Part shown: positions 1 through 9,691 of the stretch, one piece after another
Layout of the letters: each line of letters starts with the position of its first letter
Numbering within the stretch: the first letter of the stretch is position 1
Assembly: GCA_963806935.1 (NCBI GenBank)
Contig: CAWEAT010000016.1
Coordinates: 89,237 to 153,236, forward strand
DNA from: Roseiarcus sp963806935
GTDB lineage: Bacteria > Pseudomonadota > Alphaproteobacteria > Rhizobiales > Beijerinckiaceae
Reading direction: 5' to 3'
Length of the DNA: 64,000 nt
Position numbers and translations under genes: made by a program
The notes under the pieces: model-generated
What the model was told of the DNA's origin: nothing
The model's input: the letters and a program-made list of their open reading frames with translations, nothing else
The model's database searches: none

Positions 1-585
1 GAGCTCAGGGACGGCCGCCCGGCGCGCGCCGCCGGCGTCGGCCGCGACGAGCGGCGCCTGTTTCAATCGCTCGGCCTGCTGTCGTCGAAGCCGGTCCTCT
101 ATGTCTGCAACGTCGACGAAGCCTCGGCCGACAAGGGCAACGCCTATTCCGATCAGGTCAAGCAGCAGGCGGCCAAGGAGGGCGCGGCGGCGGTCGTCGT
201 CTCGGCGAAGATCGAGAGCGAGATCGCGGTGCTTCCCCAGGCCGAGCAGAAGGCCTATCTCGAGGCGGTCGGATTGAGCGAGCCGGGGCTCGATCGCGTG
301 ATCCGCGCCGGCTACGACCTTCTGCATCTCGTCACGTTCTTCACCGCCGGCCCCAAGGAGGCGCGGGCTTGGACGGTCGAGAAGGGCGCCAGGGCCCCGC
401 AGGCGGCCGGCGTCATCCACACCGATTTCGAGAAGGGCTTCATCCGCGCCGAGACCATCGCCTACGACGACTATGTCGCGGGCCGCGGCGAGGCGGGGGC
501 GCGTGAAGCCGGAAAGTTCCGGCTCGAAGGCAAGGACTACGCGGTCACGGACGGCGACGTGATGCATTTTCGGTTCGCGAACTGA
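1..585 (+). CDS. ychF: YchF redox-regulated ATPase, C-terminal part
   Basis: The gene enters from the left edge with the reading frame open from base 1; 194 codons of the usual roughly 365 are present. The visible part covers the end of the Obg-like G domain, the helical insertion end and the TGS domain, seen in the stretch GVIHTDFEKGF and the closing DGDVMHFRF, both hallmarks of YchF. YchF/OLA1 proteins bind ATP and associate with ribosomes; the nucleotide-binding motifs lie outside the window. It ends 5 bases before the MaoC gene, so the two may be co-transcribed. Confidence 0.93.
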   Translation, partial: ELRDGRPARAAGVGRDERRLFQSLGLLSSKPVLYVCNVDEASADKGNAYSDQVKQQAAKEGAAAVVVSAKIESEIAVLPQAEQKAYLEAVGLSEPGLDRVIRAGYDLLHLVTFFTAGPKEARAWTVEKGARAPQAAGVIHTDFEKGFIRAETIAYDDYVAGRGEAGAREAGKFRLEGKDYAVTDGDVMHFRFAN

Positions 586-590
586 GCGCC

Positions 591-1046
591 ATGCCCGAAG
601 CGCTCACGTTCGAGGACTTTCCTGCCGACGAGGTGGTCGAGTATGGCGGGATCGGGGTCTCGGCCGCCGACATCATCGAGTTTGCGCGCGAGTTCGACCC
701 GCAGCCCTTCCACACCGACGAAGAGGCGGCGCGCGGGGCGACCGGCGGCCTGATCGCATCGGGATGGCACACGAGCTCCCTGCTCCTGCGGATGAATTGC
801 GACGCCTTCCTCATGCGCTCGGCGATCATCGACGATCCGGGCATCCAGGAAATCCGCTGGGAGCGTCCGACGAGGCCGGGCGATCGGCTGCACGTCCGCC
901 GTCGCACGCTCGCCAACCATGTTCGCGACGCCCGGACGGGCGAAGTCGAGTTTCTCTATGAGGTCGTCAATCAGGACGGATTGCTCGTCATGACCCAGCG
1001 CAGTCTCCTCGTGCTCGAGCGGCGCCCGCAGCGCGCAGGAACCTGA
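591..1046 (+). CDS. MaoC-family (R)-specific hydratase
   Basis: A 151-residue single hot-dog-fold protein. The catalytic signature of MaoC/R-hydratases is visible as EFDPQPFHTD near residues 34-43, giving the Asp and His that activate water for hydration of enoyl-CoA type substrates. The actual substrate cannot be read from sequence. The next gene is a shorter relative without the motif, and the pair follows ychF, so the two may form one complex. The start ATG lies 5 bases past the ychF stop. Confidence 0.88.
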   Translation: MPEALTFEDFPADEVVEYGGIGVSAADIIEFAREFDPQPFHTDEEAARGATGGLIASGWHTSSLLLRMNCDAFLMRSAIIDDPGIQEIRWERPTRPGDRLHVRRRTLANHVRDARTGEVEFLYEVVNQDGLLVMTQRSLLVLERRPQRAGT

Positions 1047-1054
1047 GCAGTTCG

Positions 1055-1513
1055 ATGTTCTACGAGGATTTTCGCATCGGCCAGTCAGGCGACCTCGGCC
1101 AAACGATCTTCTCGCGCGAAGCAATCCTCGCCTATGGGCGGCGGTTCGACCCGCGCGTCCTCCGCGCCGCGGAGGAAGGCGCGCCTCTCATCGCTTCGGG
1201 ACTGCATGTGGCTGCCGCCGGCATGCGCCGGCTGATTGAGGCGCGGAGCGCCTTGCGCTCGGAGATGGTAGCGCGAGGCGAAGCGCTGCCGGAAATGGGC
1301 GTCTCCCCCGGCTTCAAGGATCTGCGTTGGGGACGCCCCGTGCATGAGGGCGACACCGTCCTTTATTCGTTCGAAACCATCTCGAAGCGCGAGACCTCGA
1401 AACCGAAATGGGGCCTGGTCGGCAACAGGTTCCGCGGCGTCAACGATCGCGGGGAGGAAGTCCTGGTCTTTTCGAGCGTCGTTCTCGTGGCCAGGCGACC
1501 GGGAGAACCATAA
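1055..1513 (+). CDS. MaoC-like protein with degenerate active site
   Basis: 152 residues, same fold and length as the gene 8 bases upstream: both share an IASG.H segment and a W(E/G)RP stretch in the second half. Where the upstream copy has FDPQPFH, this one reads FDPRVL, so the catalytic His is absent. It therefore looks like a non-catalytic partner, perhaps the second half of a heteromer, as in two-subunit dehydratases. That role is inference; loss of function is the alternative. No frameshift is seen. Confidence 0.8.
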   Translation: MFYEDFRIGQSGDLGQTIFSREAILAYGRRFDPRVLRAAEEGAPLIASGLHVAAAGMRRLIEARSALRSEMVARGEALPEMGVSPGFKDLRWGRPVHEGDTVLYSFETISKRETSKPKWGLVGNRFRGVNDRGEEVLVFSSVVLVARRPGEP

Positions 1514-1666
1514 TTTCCTTTGCCGGCGCGGGTAGGATTTCGCCCGGCAATCGTCTAGGCTGCCGCCGCCGCAACTGATTTTCCGGTGCGGCGGGGGCGC
1601 GCGAAGCGGACGAAAGTCTGTTAGAAGGGGCGCCGGTCGTTCCTTTGCTGGATCGAGGGGAGTCGC

Positions 1667-2515
1667 ATGGCCATCAATCTTGTCAGTATCGTGCAGCAGT
1701 TTCTTACGCCGCAAATGGTCAGCAGCCTCGCGCGAGCGGTCGGGGTCAACGAGGCGGTGGCGCAGAAGCTTGTCGCCGCCGCGGTTCCGGCGATCCTCGC
1801 CGCGCTCGGCACGGCGGCTGCAGCGCCCGGAGGCGCGCAGAAAATCTCCGACGCGATCTCCAACTCCGACCCTGACCTCTTGAGCAAGCTCGGCGGCGCC
1901 GCGACCGGCGGCAACCCACAGCTCCTCAATGAAGGCGCCAGTCTTCTCAGCGGCATCCTCGGCGGCGGCGGTCTCGCAAGCCTCGCGGGCGCGCTGAGCC
2001 AATATGCCGGGGCGCCGGCCGGCGCGGCGCAGCCGTTGCTGGGCGCGGTCACCCATGCAACGGTCGGCGCGCTCGGCCAGCAGGATCCGTCGAACTGGTC
2101 CGACCCGTCGGCGATCGCATCGCTGTTCGCCAGTCAGAAGAGCGCGATTGCCGCTGCGCTGCCGCCGGAAGTGTCGCGGGCGCTGGGCGCGTCCGGACTG
2201 CTCGCCGGCCTTGGCGGCGCGGCCGCCGCCGCCGCCCATTCGGCAACGTCGAGCGTGTCGAGCGCCGCGACTGCGGCGAGCTCGACCGCGAGCTCCGCCG
2301 CCAGGAGCGCGCAGCAGACGGCGGCCTCCACCTCGAGAAGCTTCCCGATGTGGGCGATCATTCTGATCGTCATCGTCGTGCTGATCGCGATCTACTGGTT
2401 CATGACCCGCACCCACGAGGCCGAGCCGGCGAAAACCGGCATGTTCGAGCCGCTGGCGCCGATCGAATACGCGTTGCAGGCCACGCCTTCTCCGTTCGAC
2501 CACAACCGCGGCTGA
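1667..2515 (+). CDS. DUF937 domain protein with C-terminal membrane anchor
   Basis: 282 residues. The N-terminal half (about 1-160) is Ala/Gly-rich and helical, with the repeating pattern of DUF937 proteins. An Ala/Ser linker follows at about 190-220, then one hydrophobic segment near 227-245 (MWAIILIVIVVLIAIYWFM) and a short polar tail. No enzymatic motif is visible; the biochemical function of DUF937 is not known to me. A good purine-rich GAGGGGAG lies just upstream of the ATG. Confidence 0.7.
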   Translation: MAINLVSIVQQFLTPQMVSSLARAVGVNEAVAQKLVAAAVPAILAALGTAAAAPGGAQKISDAISNSDPDLLSKLGGAATGGNPQLLNEGASLLSGILGGGGLASLAGALSQYAGAPAGAAQPLLGAVTHATVGALGQQDPSNWSDPSAIASLFASQKSAIAAALPPEVSRALGASGLLAGLGGAAAAAAHSATSSVSSAATAASSTASSAARSAQQTAASTSRSFPMWAIILIVIVVLIAIYWFMTRTHEAEPAKTGMFEPLAPIEYALQATPSPFDHNRG

Positions 2516-2528
2516 CAACTCCGCTGCT

Positions 2529-3800
2529 GTGACAGGGTTGAGGCTTCGCGCCCGGGCGCGGCGTTGGTTCCGCGCCCCGACGAAGCGACGGCGCTGGCTC
2601 AGCGCTCTTTGTGTCATCGGACTGGCTGCCGTCGCAGCCGGCTGCTCCAGCCGGCCCTATGGCAGCCTGATCGTCGGGGCGACCGCGCCCGGCGCCAACC
2701 AGGTCGACCTTCTCGTCGCGACGACGCGCGCGCCCGTGATCGAGCCGCCGGGCGTCATGTTCGGCGGCTCGCGGGGACGCGGGCTCGATTTCGCCGACAT
2801 CGCCGTTTCGATTCCGCCGGACGGCGCACGCCAGCCGGGCGACATCCAGATCGCGTCGTCGCCGCCGGGCAATCCGGAACATGATTTCGTCATCCTGCGC
2901 GCCGACCGCATGGACCTGGCTCAGGCGAAAGCGAACTTCGACGCGCGCATCCGGCGCATACCCGGGCGCAGGGTTCTCGTCTTCGTCCACGGCTTCAACA
3001 CCCGCTTCGAGGAAGCCGTTTATCGCTTCGCCCAGATCGTTCACGACGCGCGGGTGAACGTCGCGCCGGTGCTGTTCACCTGGCCTTCCGGGGGCAACGT
3101 GACCGACTACGTCTACGATCGCGACAGCGCCGTGTACTCGCGCGACGCGCTGGAGGCGGTGCTGCAGGCGCTGGCCAACGATCCGTCGGTCGATTCGATA
3201 TCGATTCTCGCCCACTCGATGGGCAGTTACCTGGTCGTCGAGGCGCTGAGACAAATGTCGATCCGCGATCACGGACTGCCGCCCAAGATCCGCGACGTGA
3301 TGATGGCTTCGCCGGACATCGATATCGACGTATTCCGCCGTCAGATCGCGGAAATCGACGCCGGGAGGCGCCCGGCCCAGTTCACGCTGTTCGTTTCGCG
3401 CGACGATCGGGCGCTTGGGCTGTCGAGCTTTCTGGCGCGCGATTCGACCCGGCTCGGCGCGCTCGATCCCAACAAGGAGCCCTACCGTTCGATTCTGGAG
3501 CAAGGCAGGGTCAACGTCGTCGATCTGACCGGTCTCGCCTCCAACGATTTCACCAACCACGGCAAGTTCGCGAGCGGCGAGGTCGTCGGCGCGATCGGCG
3601 AGCGTTTGGCCGAGGGCCAGTCCCTCACCGAGGCCAAAGGAGGCCTGGTCGAATCGCTCGGCACGTTCACCGGCGGCGCGATCAATGTCGCCGCCGGAGT
3701 CGCCGCCGGCGCGGTCAAGGCGCCGGCCCAGATCGTCGATCCGACATCACGCGAGAAGTCGATCGACACCACGGCGGGAGCCGCTTCGCTGACCCAGTGA
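2529..3800 (+). CDS. alpha/beta hydrolase (DUF900 type), lipoprotein
   Basis: 423 residues from a GTG start, 13 bases after the DUF937 gene. The N-terminus is basic, then hydrophobic, then a lipobox ending AAGC, so the mature protein is probably lipid-anchored on the periplasmic side. The core shows an oxyanion-hole stretch VFVHGFNTRFEEAVYR and the nucleophile elbow LAHSMGSYL, both typical of DUF900 hydrolases. The C-terminal 100 residues are low complexity. Substrate unknown; an esterase or lipase-like role is inferred from the family. Confidence 0.85.
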   Translation: MTGLRLRARARRWFRAPTKRRRWLSALCVIGLAAVAAGCSSRPYGSLIVGATAPGANQVDLLVATTRAPVIEPPGVMFGGSRGRGLDFADIAVSIPPDGARQPGDIQIASSPPGNPEHDFVILRADRMDLAQAKANFDARIRRIPGRRVLVFVHGFNTRFEEAVYRFAQIVHDARVNVAPVLFTWPSGGNVTDYVYDRDSAVYSRDALEAVLQALANDPSVDSISILAHSMGSYLVVEALRQMSIRDHGLPPKIRDVMMASPDIDIDVFRRQIAEIDAGRRPAQFTLFVSRDDRALGLSSFLARDSTRLGALDPNKEPYRSILEQGRVNVVDLTGLASNDFTNHGKFASGEVVGAIGERLAEGQSLTEAKGGLVESLGTFTGGAINVAAGVAAGAVKAPAQIVDPTSREKSIDTTAGAASLTQ

Positions 3801-4024
3801 CCCGGGTCGAATGCGACAATCATTTGTGATAATCAGAAATCAGTGCTATGGTGCGTGGGTCGCCGGATGGTCCTTGCCGTCTGGCGGAGCGGAAGCGGGC
3901 GAACGCGTCTGGGCAATGAGAGCCACGGGGCAATGCTGACGGGGAATGGGGACGCGATGGGCGGGAGGGTCGTTGAATTTCTGATCTAACCCATTGAAAA
4001 ACAACGAATCGGAGCCAGAAGAAA

Positions 4025-4086
4025 ATTCGGATTTCCTTCCGGTTTTCCTATCGGGTTTCCTTCCGGTTTTCCTTGGATTTCCTTCC
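4025..4086. repeat. 24-bp direct repeat, about 2.5 copies
   Basis: In the 307-base gap 3801-4107, two 24-base units at 4025-4048 and 4049-4072 share TTTCCTTCCGGTTTTCC and a third partial unit runs to 4086. Unit length is a multiple of three, so it is neutral in any frame, but no credible gene covers it. The rest of the gap shows only a modest drop in GC and nothing I recognise. It lies just past the cpdB stop. Confidence 0.75.
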
Positions 4087-4107
4087 ATCCGCTTTGGAAT
4101 CCTTCCG

Positions 4108-5994
4108 TTAACCCGGTTCGACCCGTAATTTCAGAAAGCCTCCGGGCGCGGCGCCCATCGAGGTCAGCGTGAGGCCCCGCGGCGCCGGAAGCAGAGCCGC
4201 TGAGGGCGATGTCAGATAGGTCGCGACCACGGTCGCCGGCCAGGGCGCGAGGCGCCAATTGCCGTCCGACTTCGGCGCGATCTCATTCGCGCTTTGAATG
4301 TATTTGAGCACGACGTCGCGGTTGGCGTCGGGGGCCTCGATCACCACGCTCGTTCCGTCGCAGCCCGGGAAACCGCCGCCGCCGCTGGCGCGATAGTTGT
4401 TGGTGACGACGAGAAACGCCTGTTCCGGATCGATCGGCGCGCCTTTGTACGCAAGATCGCGGATGCGGCGCGCCTGTGGCGCGACGAGCGCGCCCGATTG
4501 GTCGTAACGGGCGGGAGCAGTCACATCAATGGCGTATTCGACGCCGTCGATCACGTCGAAATTGTAGGAGGCGAAGCTAGGCCCCAGCAGCGGCTGCTCG
4601 TCGCGAGACGCAGGATCGATCCAGCGGAAAATGGACGCCGATCGCTCGAGCCATTCCCTGAGGGTCAGGCCGTCGACCTTCACCACCCGCACGCTGTTGG
4701 GATACGGGTAGATGTCGGCGACGTCCTTGATCGCGATCGGACCCACGGCGATGTCGGTATAGAAGTCCGGGCCGCCACGCCCGCCGCATTTGAATGGGGC
4801 CGAAGCCGAAAGAACCGGCAATGAAGCGAGGTCGGCGCGCGCCGCAGCCAGCGGCGCGGCATAGGCGCGCTGGGCCTCGTTGACGAGCTCGACCGTCGGA
4901 TCGTCGGCGATCAGGGCCAGATAGGTGTGCAGCGGCGTCGCCAGCCGGCCAACCGGCGTGCGGACATAATGAAGCGTCGCCGCATGCGCCGCCTTGGCGG
5001 CGTCGAGCACCGAGGCGTCCGATTCGACGAGCGCGATGGCAGCGCCGCTTGCGTCGCGCCGCGCGATCGGCCGGAGCTCGACATGCGCCTGCGCAACCCG
5101 CCAGCGGCCGCCGTCCAGCTTGAGATTGAGATCGATGACGCCGAGATGGCTGCCCCAGTATCCGGCCATGACCGCGGGCTTGCCGTGGAGCGTTCCGCGC
5201 CCAGCGTCGGCGCCGGGCACGCCAACGAAGTCCTCGCCGGGAAACAGCAGATGCTGGTGGCCGAGGAAGAGGGCGTCGACGCCGTCGAGGCCGGCGAGGT
5301 CCTGCCCGGCATTCTCCTCTGCCGGCGCGGATGCAAGCCGCGAAAGGCCGGAATGGCACAACATGACGATGAGATCGACGCGGCCCTTAAGTCGGCCAAC
5401 CTCGGCCCGCGCCGCCTCGACGATATCGACGGTCGTCAGGCGTCCGCGGATATGCGCCTCGTCCCACTGCGCGATCTGCGGCGGCGCGACGCCGATCACG
5501 CCGATCTTGAGTCGGCGTGTCGTCCCCGACTCGTCGGCGAAGTCGCGTTCGACGACGATCGAAGGCGGGAACCAGGGCGAGCCGTCGAGTTTGAGGACAT
5601 TGCAACAGACGATGGGAAAGCGCGCCTGCGCATAGGCGCGCTCGAGCGCCTCGAGGCCATAGTTGAACTCATGGTTCCCGGGAGTGGCGACGGCGTAGTC
5701 GAGCCTGTTCATGGCGGCGATCACCGGATGGATCGCGCTTGCGTCCCCCATGATCGCGGCGGCTGCGACGTCGCCAAGGGGCGTGCCCTGGAGAATGTCG
5801 CCGTTGTCGAACAGCAGGCAATTGGAGCATTCGGCCCGCGCCCCGGCGATCAGCGAGGCCGCGCGCGCGAGGCCGACCGAGTTATCCGGCCGATCACGAT
5901 AATAGTCGTACGGATAGAGATTGGCGTGCAGGTCGGTCAGGCAGATGAGGCGCAGGCGCAGCCTGGGCGCGGCGCCTGCGAGCGGGGGTTCCAT
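4108..5994 (-). CDS. cpdB: CpdB-like 2',3'-cyclic nucleotide phosphodiesterase / 3'-nucleotidase
   Basis: 628 residues, the normal length for CpdB. The N-terminal metallophosphoesterase domain shows its metal ligands in order: LTDLHANLYPYDYY, FDNGDILQGTPLGD, TPGNHEFNYGL and GHQHLLFPG. The C-terminal 5'-nucleotidase domain follows, with NNYRASGGGGFPG near residue 530. Family members hydrolyse 2',3'-cyclic nucleotides and 3'-nucleotides in the periplasm. Oddly no signal peptide is visible before the first metal motif at about residue 20, so either the start is further upstream in another frame or this copy stays in the cytoplasm. Confidence 0.9.
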   Translation of the reverse strand: MEPPLAGAAPRLRLRLICLTDLHANLYPYDYYRDRPDNSVGLARAASLIAGARAECSNCLLFDNGDILQGTPLGDVAAAAIMGDASAIHPVIAAMNRLDYAVATPGNHEFNYGLEALERAYAQARFPIVCCNVLKLDGSPWFPPSIVVERDFADESGTTRRLKIGVIGVAPPQIAQWDEAHIRGRLTTVDIVEAARAEVGRLKGRVDLIVMLCHSGLSRLASAPAEENAGQDLAGLDGVDALFLGHQHLLFPGEDFVGVPGADAGRGTLHGKPAVMAGYWGSHLGVIDLNLKLDGGRWRVAQAHVELRPIARRDASGAAIALVESDASVLDAAKAAHAATLHYVRTPVGRLATPLHTYLALIADDPTVELVNEAQRAYAAPLAAARADLASLPVLSASAPFKCGGRGGPDFYTDIAVGPIAIKDVADIYPYPNSVRVVKVDGLTLREWLERSASIFRWIDPASRDEQPLLGPSFASYNFDVIDGVEYAIDVTAPARYDQSGALVAPQARRIRDLAYKGAPIDPEQAFLVVTNNYRASGGGGFPGCDGTSVVIEAPDANRDVVLKYIQSANEIAPKSDGNWRLAPWPATVVATYLTSPSAALLPAPRGLTLTSMGAAPGGFLKLRVEPG

Positions 5995-6073
5995 GTCGTC
6001 CTCGCGGCGCTTTGAAGCGCGATGACCGGGTCAGGGACGGCGGGGAAGGAATCGCGCGCCCCCAGCGTTCCTG

Positions 6074-9000
6074 TCAAAGAGGGTTTTGCTGGTGGACGCC
6101 GCTGCTGCTCGGCGCCGAAGATTGGCTCATGGGCGCGCTCATCGGGGCCATCCCCTGCTGGGCGTCCCAGCCGCCTGGCGGCGCCGCGACCTCGTTTGCC
6201 GCCGGATCGGGCTTGAGGGGCTTGAATTTCGTCAGAGATTCCACGGCGTCGGCGAGCGAGACCGGGTCCATCTTGGCGGCAACCTCATCGCGCTTCTTGG
6301 CTGCGTCCGCGTCGCCCTGCTGAGCGGCGAGGGAGAACCACATCCACGACTGGCGCAAATCCTGCCCCACGCCAAGGCCGCGGGCGTAGAGGATCGCGAG
6401 ATTGTACTGGCTGTCGCGGACGCCCAACTCGCCCGCCTTGCGGAACCATTTGGCCGCTTGGATATAGTCCGGCTCGTCGCCAACCGGCTCGGCGTCCATG
6501 ACCGCCAGATTGTGGGCGGCTCGCGCATTGCCGGCTTCCGCCGCCTTGAGGTACCAGCCTTTGGCCGCCGTTCGATCAGGCGCGACGCCAACGCCCTTCT
6601 CGAGCATCGATGCGAACCGATACTGGGCCGGGGCGAGGCCGAGCGAGGCGGCGCGCTCGAACCAGCGCGCCGCCGCCGACTGATCCTTGGGCAGCCCGCG
6701 CCCTTCGAACAGACGCAGGGCGAGCTCGTATTGCGCCGCCGGCGCTCCGCTGGCGACGGCCTCGCGCAGGCTCGGAGAAATCCCGGCGGGGATCGCGGCG
6801 AGGAGGTCGGCTGGCGAAGGCGCGGCCTGCGGCGGAAGAATAGGCGCTTCCGGCTTGGCGGCCGTTTGAGGGATCGAACCGGTAGGCGCGCGGTCGACCG
6901 TTGGGTTGATCGGCTTTGCGGCGTTGGCAAGCGCCGGCGGCTTGAGCGGCGAGGTCTCGACTTTCGCGGTCTTGGCCGCCTGCCCGTCCAATTCTGACCG
7001 CTGCAGAAACGGCGCCCGCACCCCGACCTCGCGCGCTGCGATTGTCGCCGCGATCGCGAGTGCGACGCCGAGCAGCACAGTGCGCTTATGACTGGCGTAG
7101 AACGCCCTGGCGTTTTGAACGCCGCGCGCGGCCAGCGGCCCCGGCTCCGGGCCGGCGGCCTTGAAGCCCCGGCCGCTTGCCGCTGCGCCGTCGCTTTCCG
7201 CCAACGCCTGCGCGGCGCGCCGCGCAGCGGCGATATGGACGCTGACCGCAGGATTAGTTTTCGGACCTATCATCTGCGCGAGTTCGCGTGCTTCCCGCGC
7301 CCGTTGCGGCGCTCCAGCGCCCGGCTCGATCAGAAAGTCCTCCCCGCTCGCCAGCTGAAGCGAACGGTCATCGACGCCGTGGGCGGCTGTGGCCTGGGAT
7401 GCTCGTTGGGCGACCTCGGGCCCGAGCGCCTCGACGCCCGGCAGCGCCGCGCCGGCGGCCGGTCTGGGCGCCGCCGTATCTGCGGGCGGCCGCAACTGGT
7501 CATCGACTTCGCCCGCAAGCTCGCTCTCGATGCTCGCGATGCGCGTAACCAAAGTTTCGAGAACGCTTTGCAAGTTGGCAAGGCGCGTCTGGGTTCGCCG
7601 GTCTGCGCTCGCCTGTTCGGCTCGAAGCTCGGACAGATGGGCGCCGAGCGCGGAATGGAACGCGGCCAGGGTTTCCAACTCGCGGGAACTCGGCGCCGCC
7701 TCCACCTTACGCAGCCTGTCGACCAGCTCCCGTACCGCCGGGTCCGGATCGTGGGCGCGGACGGCCAGAGCGTCGAGGCGATCGTAGATAGCGGCGATCT
7801 GCCCGGCAATGGCTTCGGAATTGTCGCGTCCGGGGTTGAATTCCTGAAGACGACGGGCGACCTCATCGGCCACGCGCTCGGCGATCTCTCGATCCGAAAA
7901 CGTACGAGCGCTCGCGTCGATCTTGGCCTCGAGCGCATGCAACTGCGCCTCGATCGGACTAAAATCGATCGGCGAGGCGACCGTATCGAGCCGGGCGCCG
8001 AGGTCGCTGAGGACCGGCTCGAGCCAGCGCGCGCCGATCTCGGCGTCAGCGAGGCGATCGAGCTTGCCCCCGAACTCGCTCAAGACCGGCTCGAGCCAGC
8101 GAACGCCGGCGTCCGAATCGGCGAGCCTATCAAGCTTGACGCTGATCTCGGCCGTCATTGATTGGAGCACGCGCGCGTCCGCTTCCGTGCGGCCAGCGGC
8201 CTCGAGTCTGGCGTCGAGATCGCGCATGAGCTTTTCGATGGAGCCGGTATCGACCGGAGCTGGCGCGCGCGCTTCGAGCGATTGACGCACCTCATCGATT
8301 CGCCGCGCCAAGTCGTCGAATGGGCGCGGATCGATAGCGGCGGGGGGGTTGGGGCGCGCGATTTCCTGGTCAAGTCGAAGCGCGATCTCTTCCAGACGCC
8401 GTTCGATCGACAACAACGCCTCCGGCGGCGTGGACCGCTCGATCTGCCCCCGCGCCTCGGTTAGAAAAGCAACCACCTCAGCCGACTCGAGATGGGGCGC
8501 GGGGCTAGCGCCGAGTTGCTCCACCCGATCGGCGAGTTCGCCGATCCGCCGTTCCATCCGTTCGAGCGGCGCGGTGCGCGAGGCGGCGGAAGCGAGAAGG
8601 TTGCGAACCTCCTCGGTCTGCCGCCTGATGCGTTCGAATGTCTCAGGTTTGATCGCCGTCGCCGCGAGGCTGTCGATCTTGCCGCCGATGGCGCGGATCT
8701 CCCGTTCGAGCCCGGCGGCGACCGTGTGAGGGTCGTGTGTCTTCACTGCCGTGCGCAATTCCGCCGCCATCGCCTCGAGCGGGATGAGCAACAAGTCGCC
8801 GCGGCCATCCCGACGCGCCGTCTCAACGCGCTGCATGAGGTCTCGGATCGCGCCTTCGAGCGCGACGACCGCATTGCGCGGCGCAAGGTCGCCGAGGCTT
8901 TTGCTCATCGCCGCGATCTCGGCCCGCATGGCGCTTAGATCGATGGCCGAGTCCCGCGGATCGCTTCGCTCACGCCGGAGGTCGTCAAGCTTGAGCGCCA

Positions 9001-9691
9001 GGGCTCGAATGTCATCACGCAACGATTCCGCCAGTGGCGACGCCGGGACAGATTCCGCAACCTCGTCCGGCGCGTCGAACTCATCCGTGGCGTGAGGGGA
9101 CTGCATGCGCGCGGCCGTGTCATGGCCAGGCGCGCGCCTGGCGAGGCCGTCGTCTAGCTCTGCGCGGCGCATGGCGATCTGCGACACTGCGGCCTTGAGA
9201 TCGAGCCGCGGCTTCGGCGCCGCTCCCTCGGCGGTTTGAGCCTCACCGCTCAAGCAGCCATTGATCGCTTCCAACCGTCGGACAGCATCGATCAACGCCT
9301 GCCGATCGCCGTCCCGCGCCGCATTCGAACGCTCGAGGATCTCGGCGACCAATTCGAACGCGCGCGCGGCCCGCGCTTCGGCGCGTGAGAGCCTCGCCTC
9401 GAAGCGCTCGATCGCCGAATCGAAAGAGTCGGCAATCCCCGGTTCTGGCGGTTCGCGTGCCTCCTCGTTTCGACGAGCGATACGTTCGAGGCGTCCCGCG
9501 GCCGCGTCGAGCCGCTCGTCTTCGACTTCGTTGTCGTCCAGCCGGTTGCGCTGCGCGAAGGCGGCTTGGTCGGCAATCGCTTCGCCGAGCCAATCATCGA
9601 GTCGCATGCCGGCGCGACGAGCGGCTTCCTCGGCGGCGTCCCGAGTTCGCCGCCCCACCCCCGCGATCGTCCACGCCATGGATTTATTCAT
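6074..9691 (-). CDS. PodJL-like coiled-coil protein with Sel1 repeats
   Basis: About 1,205 residues from the ATG that follows GAGGA by a few bases (an ATG 21 codons earlier is also open). The opening block, with RAGMRLDDWLGEAI, is typical of alphaproteobacterial polar-localization-like proteins. Residues of about 80-760 are a long Arg/Glu/Ala-rich coiled coil that includes a near-identical repeat built round RWLEPVLS. One transmembrane segment lies near 870-886, then a Pro/Ala linker and four Sel1 repeats (for example AAQYELALRLFEGRGL). The layout, cytoplasmic coiled coil plus periplasmic Sel1 domain, matches PodJ-type polarity factors; a role in polarity or envelope organisation is inference. 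Confidence 0.75.
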   Translation of the reverse strand: MNKSMAWTIAGVGRRTRDAAEEAARRAGMRLDDWLGEAIADQAAFAQRNRLDDNEVEDERLDAAAGRLERIARRNEEAREPPEPGIADSFDSAIERFEARLSRAEARAARAFELVAEILERSNAARDGDRQALIDAVRRLEAINGCLSGEAQTAEGAAPKPRLDLKAAVSQIAMRRAELDDGLARRAPGHDTAARMQSPHATDEFDAPDEVAESVPASPLAESLRDDIRALALKLDDLRRERSDPRDSAIDLSAMRAEIAAMSKSLGDLAPRNAVVALEGAIRDLMQRVETARRDGRGDLLLIPLEAMAAELRTAVKTHDPHTVAAGLEREIRAIGGKIDSLAATAIKPETFERIRRQTEEVRNLLASAASRTAPLERMERRIGELADRVEQLGASPAPHLESAEVVAFLTEARGQIERSTPPEALLSIERRLEEIALRLDQEIARPNPPAAIDPRPFDDLARRIDEVRQSLEARAPAPVDTGSIEKLMRDLDARLEAAGRTEADARVLQSMTAEISVKLDRLADSDAGVRWLEPVLSEFGGKLDRLADAEIGARWLEPVLSDLGARLDTVASPIDFSPIEAQLHALEAKIDASARTFSDREIAERVADEVARRLQEFNPGRDNSEAIAGQIAAIYDRLDALAVRAHDPDPAVRELVDRLRKVEAAPSSRELETLAAFHSALGAHLSELRAEQASADRRTQTRLANLQSVLETLVTRIASIESELAGEVDDQLRPPADTAAPRPAAGAALPGVEALGPEVAQRASQATAAHGVDDRSLQLASGEDFLIEPGAGAPQRAREARELAQMIGPKTNPAVSVHIAAARRAAQALAESDGAAASGRGFKAAGPEPGPLAARGVQNARAFYASHKRTVLLGVALAIAATIAAREVGVRAPFLQRSELDGQAAKTAKVETSPLKPPALANAAKPINPTVDRAPTGSIPQTAAKPEAPILPPQAAPSPADLLAAIPAGISPSLREAVASGAPAAQYELALRLFEGRGLPKDQSAAARWFERAASLGLAPAQYRFASMLEKGVGVAPDRTAAKGWYLKAAEAGNARAAHNLAVMDAEPVGDEPDYIQAAKWFRKAGELGVRDSQYNLAILYARGLGVGQDLRQSWMWFSLAAQQGDADAAKKRDEVAAKMDPVSLADAVESLTKFKPLKPDPAANEVAAPPGGWDAQQGMAPMSAPMSQSSAPSSSGVHQQNPL

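Noticed and set aside
1085..3560. Long minus-strand open frames opposite the MaoC-like, DUF937 and hydrolase genes
   Set aside because: They are Arg-rich antisense products of GC-rich DNA, and the plus strand holds proteins with clear signatures.
4025..4086. CRISPR-like short repeats
   Set aside because: Units abut with no spacers and there are only two and a half copies; no cas genes are in the window.
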